Below, piece by piece: positions 60,273-64,000 of a stretch of DNA of 64,000 nucleotides. The notes beneath the pieces are model-generated. The model made no database searches. It was not told where the DNA came from and saw only the letters and a program-made list of their open reading frames with translations. The position numbers were made by a program, and so were the translations under genes. Position 1 is the stretch's first letter; the number at the start of each line of letters is the position of its first letter. The stretch is taken from contig JAVSML010000944.1 in NCBI GenBank assembly GCA_038503035.1, positions 248,001 through 312,000 of the forward strand, read 5' to 3'. Source of the stretch: Crocodylus rhombifer. Its lineage: Eukaryota > Chordata > Crocodylia > Crocodylidae.

Positions 60273-60815
60273 TATTTACTGCATTCACTCAAATCTAAGA
60301 TGACCTTGAATTTAAGACGCCCCACCAGTAATTACATTCTATACATGGAAACTTTATAAATTTGTTATAATCTTCCATGTATAGAATCTAATTATTTCAT
60401 CTTTACTTCACGCCCTCTCCCACCACTGCTACAGGGGGAAGGCAAACAGCTGGGATGGGGGAAATCAAACAGCTTTTCCCCTGCTTGTGCCTGCCCCTCT
60501 GCTTGCTCCCCCTGCCTCTCCTCCCCCATACCCTCTCCTCCTCCAGCCTGTGCTTTCTCCCTCTCCTTCCCCACCCCCCTCCAGCCTCTTCTCCCCCTTC
60601 TCCCCTCTTACCCCTGCTCCATGCCTGCAGGCTCCATCCCCATTCTAGCCTGGGGCATGGAACATGGCCCTAGCCCAGCCCTCATAGCTAGGGACCTACA
60701 GAAATCACAGCAGAAGTTCACTGCATGGCAGTTCATTTAATCTTGCAGTTTCCCCTCATGGCTCCCTCCCCGTGTTAAATGGGAGAAAACACCTTGTCTT
60801 AGAATCCAGTAAATA
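60273..60815. mobile_element. TA-flanked DNA transposon relic with pyrimidine-rich core
   Basis: Left end TATTTACTGCATTC; the complement of the right end is TATTTACTGGATTC, followed on both sides by '(t)ctaaga' words. This suggests terminal inverted repeats with TA at the target, as in mariner/Tc1-type elements. Inside, a perfect 15-bp inverted repeat (ATTCTATACATGGAA, 60336-60350 with 60373-60387) precedes a C/T-dominated tract (about 60480-60620). No transposase frame; the plus frame at 60455-60673 is simple sequence. Confidence 0.5.
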
Positions 60816-61052
60816 CAATATCTCTCACCTAGAAAGTATCACCAGTTAAGTATGCTGTGGAGTTTCAGAACTTCTTTCATAACTAACCAACTTTGAGGCT
60901 GATGGTTGAGAGGAAAAAAAGGAGAGACTGGCATGTCTTATCCTGAGAAGCAGCACCACACTAACAGGGCTATGCTGCTTCTGGTACAGGAGCTAGCTCA
61001 GATATCTACAAAGCACTGCATTATGCCATGGCATTTGGTGAGGTGTTGGGTC
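60816..61052. other. non-coding
   Basis: Short unremarkable stretch leading into the G run. Confidence 0.4.
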
Positions 61053-61070
61053 GGGGGGGGGGGGGGGGGG
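61053..61070 (+). repeat. (G)18 homopolymer
   Basis: Eighteen consecutive G residues, immediately 5' of dispersed repeat copy B. Could form a G-quadruplex, and its length is likely polymorphic or mis-sequenced. Confidence 0.9.
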
Positions 61071-61099
61071 AGGATGTGCCTCCCCAGATCTCTGAGTCA

Positions 61100-61212
61100 A
61101 TGGCAGGACACAGGCACAGGCTGCAGCCTGGCTGGAGCCAGAGCCTGGCAGTAGCGCAAACTGTGCCGCCTCACTACGGTGGCAGCACAGAGCTGTGCCC
61201 CCACACTGGTAG
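61100..61212. repeat. GC-rich dispersed repeat, copy B
   Basis: Shares ordered words with 9711-9800 (ggctgcagcctggctg, gcacagagctgtgccccc), with an extra segment 'cgcaaactgtgccgcctcac' in the middle. Together with copy A this shows an interspersed family. Confidence 0.5.
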
Positions 61213-62464
61213 CACTTATGGAAAATGGAAAAACTTCTAGCAGAGCTCTTGGATGTTTACAGGTTTTAGATCATGTCATCTACTGTAGCTCCACTTGATG
61301 CAGTATAGTTCAAATAGAATCTAGTTTTTTCTACCCAGCTGCCAATAGCATGCTGAAATCTGAGCTGGCAATGAGGAAGGCATGTGAACAAAACACACAA
61401 CCTAGTTCACACAGAGAAAGATTAAACTTGTGAAAACAACTGAAGCTCATTTCAAAAGAACGTTACACATTATAGGCTGAAGATACAACTGCCACAGCGG
61501 AAATGTCCCAGTGGAAATGTAGATTAATCTGAATTAAAACAAAACAACCCCTGCCTTCCCCAAATGATAGTGAGAAGTGGTTCAGAACAGCTATGGAACT
61601 GTTCTATTACTAACAGCCATAATGCCCAATTCCAAATACAAGGGTCTCAGAAAAGCAAGTGGCTGAAACAGGGCCAACAAAGTTAACCTGATGCTCTTTC
61701 CTTTCTTTTAGTACTTAAGCCTATGATTGCAAAGGAGTCTGCGTTGAATTTCTAATGTTTTGAGCAATGAAACCCAGGAATTAAATGCTAGAAGACAAAT
61801 GGCTGAATTCAAAACGTCAATTTTGAAAAAAACTTATACATTTATACAGTCACCTCAACATGAACTGAATGCATTTTTTGCATATTTGGATTAGTTTGGG
61901 AGGAAATTTGTAAAAGCCTGGGTGCTAAAAAACTAAATATATTGGGATAAAATATAATAAATTTGTACCTAATGGCAGATACAAGAGGGGAAGATCTTAG
62001 TAATGAGTAGACTGGGAATACACTTACTATGTTCTTGTGTTTTTCTGTCAGAACTGCAAACTCTTAAAATCACAGATCATATATTTACATAATTGGGTAA
62101 TACAGAGAGAGAGATATGAAGTCAATTGTACAGCTGAGTGTTTGTGTTCCATTTCACAAAACGTATATAGTTTTTCCTCCCCCATTTCCTTTTTCCCTAG
62201 AATAAATAGAAGTGGGATGTTTGGGGGGTGGGAAAAGTCAAACATTTTGTTTAGATCAATGTATTACACTGGTGATGCATATGAACAACCAGCTAAGTGA
62301 AAATCATTTATATTAGGAAGGTCCAGCAGACTAATAAAGACAGCACAGGTAGGGGCACAGGACATTTATAAACATACTTTTTTGTCCCATGACTCTCTGG
62401 AGATCTGGTGGGTCACAGCAGACTCGATTAATCAAGTCTGCTCTGCACATGAACTGATATACAA
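61213..62464. other. non-coding
   Basis: AT-rich; a small hairpin (cagact / agtctg) lies near 62420-62442. No gene or repeat recognised. Confidence 0.4.
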
Positions 62465-62640
62465 CTGCATGCAATGCAGCACAGTGTGTAAGTGGCGAAA
62501 TGCAGCGCACAGAAAATGGTGACAGTGTGCTTTTGAACTAAAACACCTCCAAGGTGTTTTAGTTCAAAAGTGTGCTGATGCCATTTTCTCAGCACTGATG
62601 CACATTTTGCCACTTATACAACTGCATGCACCGCAGTGCT
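62465..62640. mobile_element. long foldback (palindromic) element centred at 62550
   Basis: The core arms 62512-62548 and 62552-62588 are inverted copies of 37 bases, with the innermost 19 perfect (CTTTTGAACTAAAACACCT) around a 3-base loop. Diverged similarity continues outward: 'taagtggcgaaatg' on the left against the complement of 'cattttgccactta' on the right, and 'actgcatgca' on both sides. Probably a MITE formed of two inverted halves. No ORF. Confidence 0.65.
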
Positions 62641-64000
62641 GGACACTTTTAAAAGCGCCTGGTGCTGCGGCACAAGCAAATGCCCACAGAGCCCAGAGCT
62701 TTTGTTGATGGTCCAAAACCTCAGCGTACATTTCTTTAACTGTCAGGCTGCAAAATAAGACTTTACATCTGTCCCAGAAGAAAGCCTTTTGTCCTGTGAT
62801 TCTATAGCCATATAATTCCACTGATGCACCTGAAGTCCCTCTGAAGTGGGATAAAAGGTACTAATGCTTTTCCCCCAGGATGTGGCTGTCAGGTTACTGT
62901 GCTTTTTCCCCAGGATGATCTGGCCAGGCTGTGCGCTCACTAGCCACCTACTGGCAGAGAAGCAGCAATGCAACCTGGAAAAGAGACTTGTAAATGATGT
63001 GGCATGCCTAATTTGATCCAAGTCAAACACTGGGATAAATCAGGACTGCCTCAGACAAGATGTTTATTTACATCCTTAGGCTACAAGTCTCGTAAACAAC
63101 TTAGTGACCCAAATCTCATTTTCAAAAATGCCCTGGGCACTCTGGATATAGACATGCATGTTACAGTGAAGGCATGGACAGAAGTAACCACCAAAATGTT
63201 TTGAAAGAATGGGTGTACACGCGCAGCTAAAGTGCTCCAAAATAGTATCTTTTGAAAGTATTTCAGTTCTTTTTATGTGTATATGGGGGCTGAAGAGAGA
63301 ACAGGGTGGACAGTGTGTAGGCTGACTGACACTCTACAGCTGCCAGGTCCTGCTTCCCTGATGCTGGCTGCTCCAGCACTAGGAATCGAACACTGCCCCC
63401 AAGCCCAGGCTCTTCAGCCCCAGTCCACTTTACTCCTCATCTCTGGCAAGAGGAATACAGGAGGTAGAGGGAACTGGGGCTGGAGAGTCAGAAGCCTGGC
63501 AGCAGAGAGCTGGGGAGCCCCTCCCACAGCTCCTCCAGAGACATCCTCCACCCCTTCTGTAATGGCTGCATTTTGAAATACTCTAGAGCCATCACATGGG
63601 TCACACATGTCCTCCAGTTGAAATATTTCCTTTCTGAAGCATTTCCAAGTGTGTTTCACTTGGAAATGTTTCAAAAGGGACTTACTTCTATGCACAACCA
63701 GAGTTACAAGGGAATGGGACATAGCATGAGTCAGCTGCTATGTCACCACAGTAACTGTCCATATGCCTGCTTTCTCCTCTCAGGAAGTGAAATTTGAATG
63801 GATGTTTACCCCTCTTAGTCAAACAGGGCTATGTCACTGCAGAGGGTAAGGCAGGACAAAAGGATAACTGCCCTGGGGCAACCAACATACACTAAGTCTC
63901 TGCCCCCTTTTAACTCATTCCATTTTCTTCATTCATCCAGACTGTTCAGAGAGTAAGCCTTACAGATACAGTCCATAGGACTTTGGTGCTCAAGTGTCAG
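62641..64000. other. non-coding to window end; one short hairpin
   Basis: Contains the inverted repeat at 63628-63681. The frames at 62564-63030 (-) and 63277-63576 (+) have no family resemblance. The upstream TTC7A exons are presumably beyond the edge. Confidence 0.4.
63628..63681. repeat. inverted repeat, 16-bp arms with 5-base loop
   Basis: GAAGCATTTCCAAGTG (63636-63651) pairs with CACTTGGAAATGTTTC (63657-63672), with one mismatch. Weaker pairing extends about 8 bases further (tcctttct / aaaaggga). Confidence 0.7.

Noticed and set aside
60455..60673. Plus frame of 72 codons rich in L/P/S
   Set aside because: Translation of a pyrimidine-rich simple-sequence tract.
1..64000. CRISPR arrays, bacterial operons, rRNA or tRNA genes
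   Set aside because: None seen; the window is vertebrate non-coding DNA with transposon repeats. The regular repeats found are transposon ends or microsatellites.

Overview
This is a vertebrate nuclear window, almost all of it non-coding. The dominant repeats are CR1-clade LINEs, many still close to open reading frame. Alongside them are MIR-type SINEs, non-autonomous hAT elements with 8-bp target duplications, palindromic MITEs, a solo LTR and a decayed Penelope-like element. Together with one gene fragment that reads as TTC7A, this points to a sauropsid, most likely a crocodilian, with a turtle as the alternative. The species call is inference. There are no bacterial features, CRISPR arrays, operons or rRNA/tRNA genes.

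The only gene I recognise is on the minus strand between 44329 and 57023. Three consecutive internal exons (56966-57023, 52798-52870, 44329-44489) join in frame with correct splice dinucleotides and encode part of the tetratricopeptide region of TTC7A. That protein is a scaffold of the complex that brings phosphatidylinositol 4-kinase PI4KA to the plasma membrane. The first exons lie beyond the right edge. I could not find the exon that should follow 44329, so the next intron may run to the left edge of the window.

Region by region: 0.6-3.2 kb holds a Penelope-like relic with a small MITE inside it, an unidentified coding relic at 1818-2069, and a minus-strand CR1. At 4.4-8.5 kb are a hAT MITE with a perfect 8-bp duplication, a hairpin, a long CR1 with a dead reverse transcriptase, and a second copy of that CR1's 3' end carrying the same 31 bases of non-CR1 flank. 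At 9.6-13.8 kb are a MIR, a sense-oriented solo LTR, and next to it an unidentified exon-like ORF with splice signals at both ends. From 14 to 28 kb there are few features. At 29-34.3 kb a young CR1 sits inside an older CR1/L3. At 36.9-42.6 kb are another L3-like element, a hAT, and a GC-rich block. From 44 to 57 kb is the TTC7A section, with a CR1 and two hATs within 2 kb in one intron. From 58 to 64 kb are a minus-strand CR1, a TA-flanked DNA transposon with a pyrimidine-rich core, an 18-G run and a long foldback element.

I found no convincing new biological system. The best leads are the unidentified exon at 12289-12479, the coding relic at 1818-2069, the CR1 pair with a shared 3' flank, and the long palindrome at 62.5 kb.
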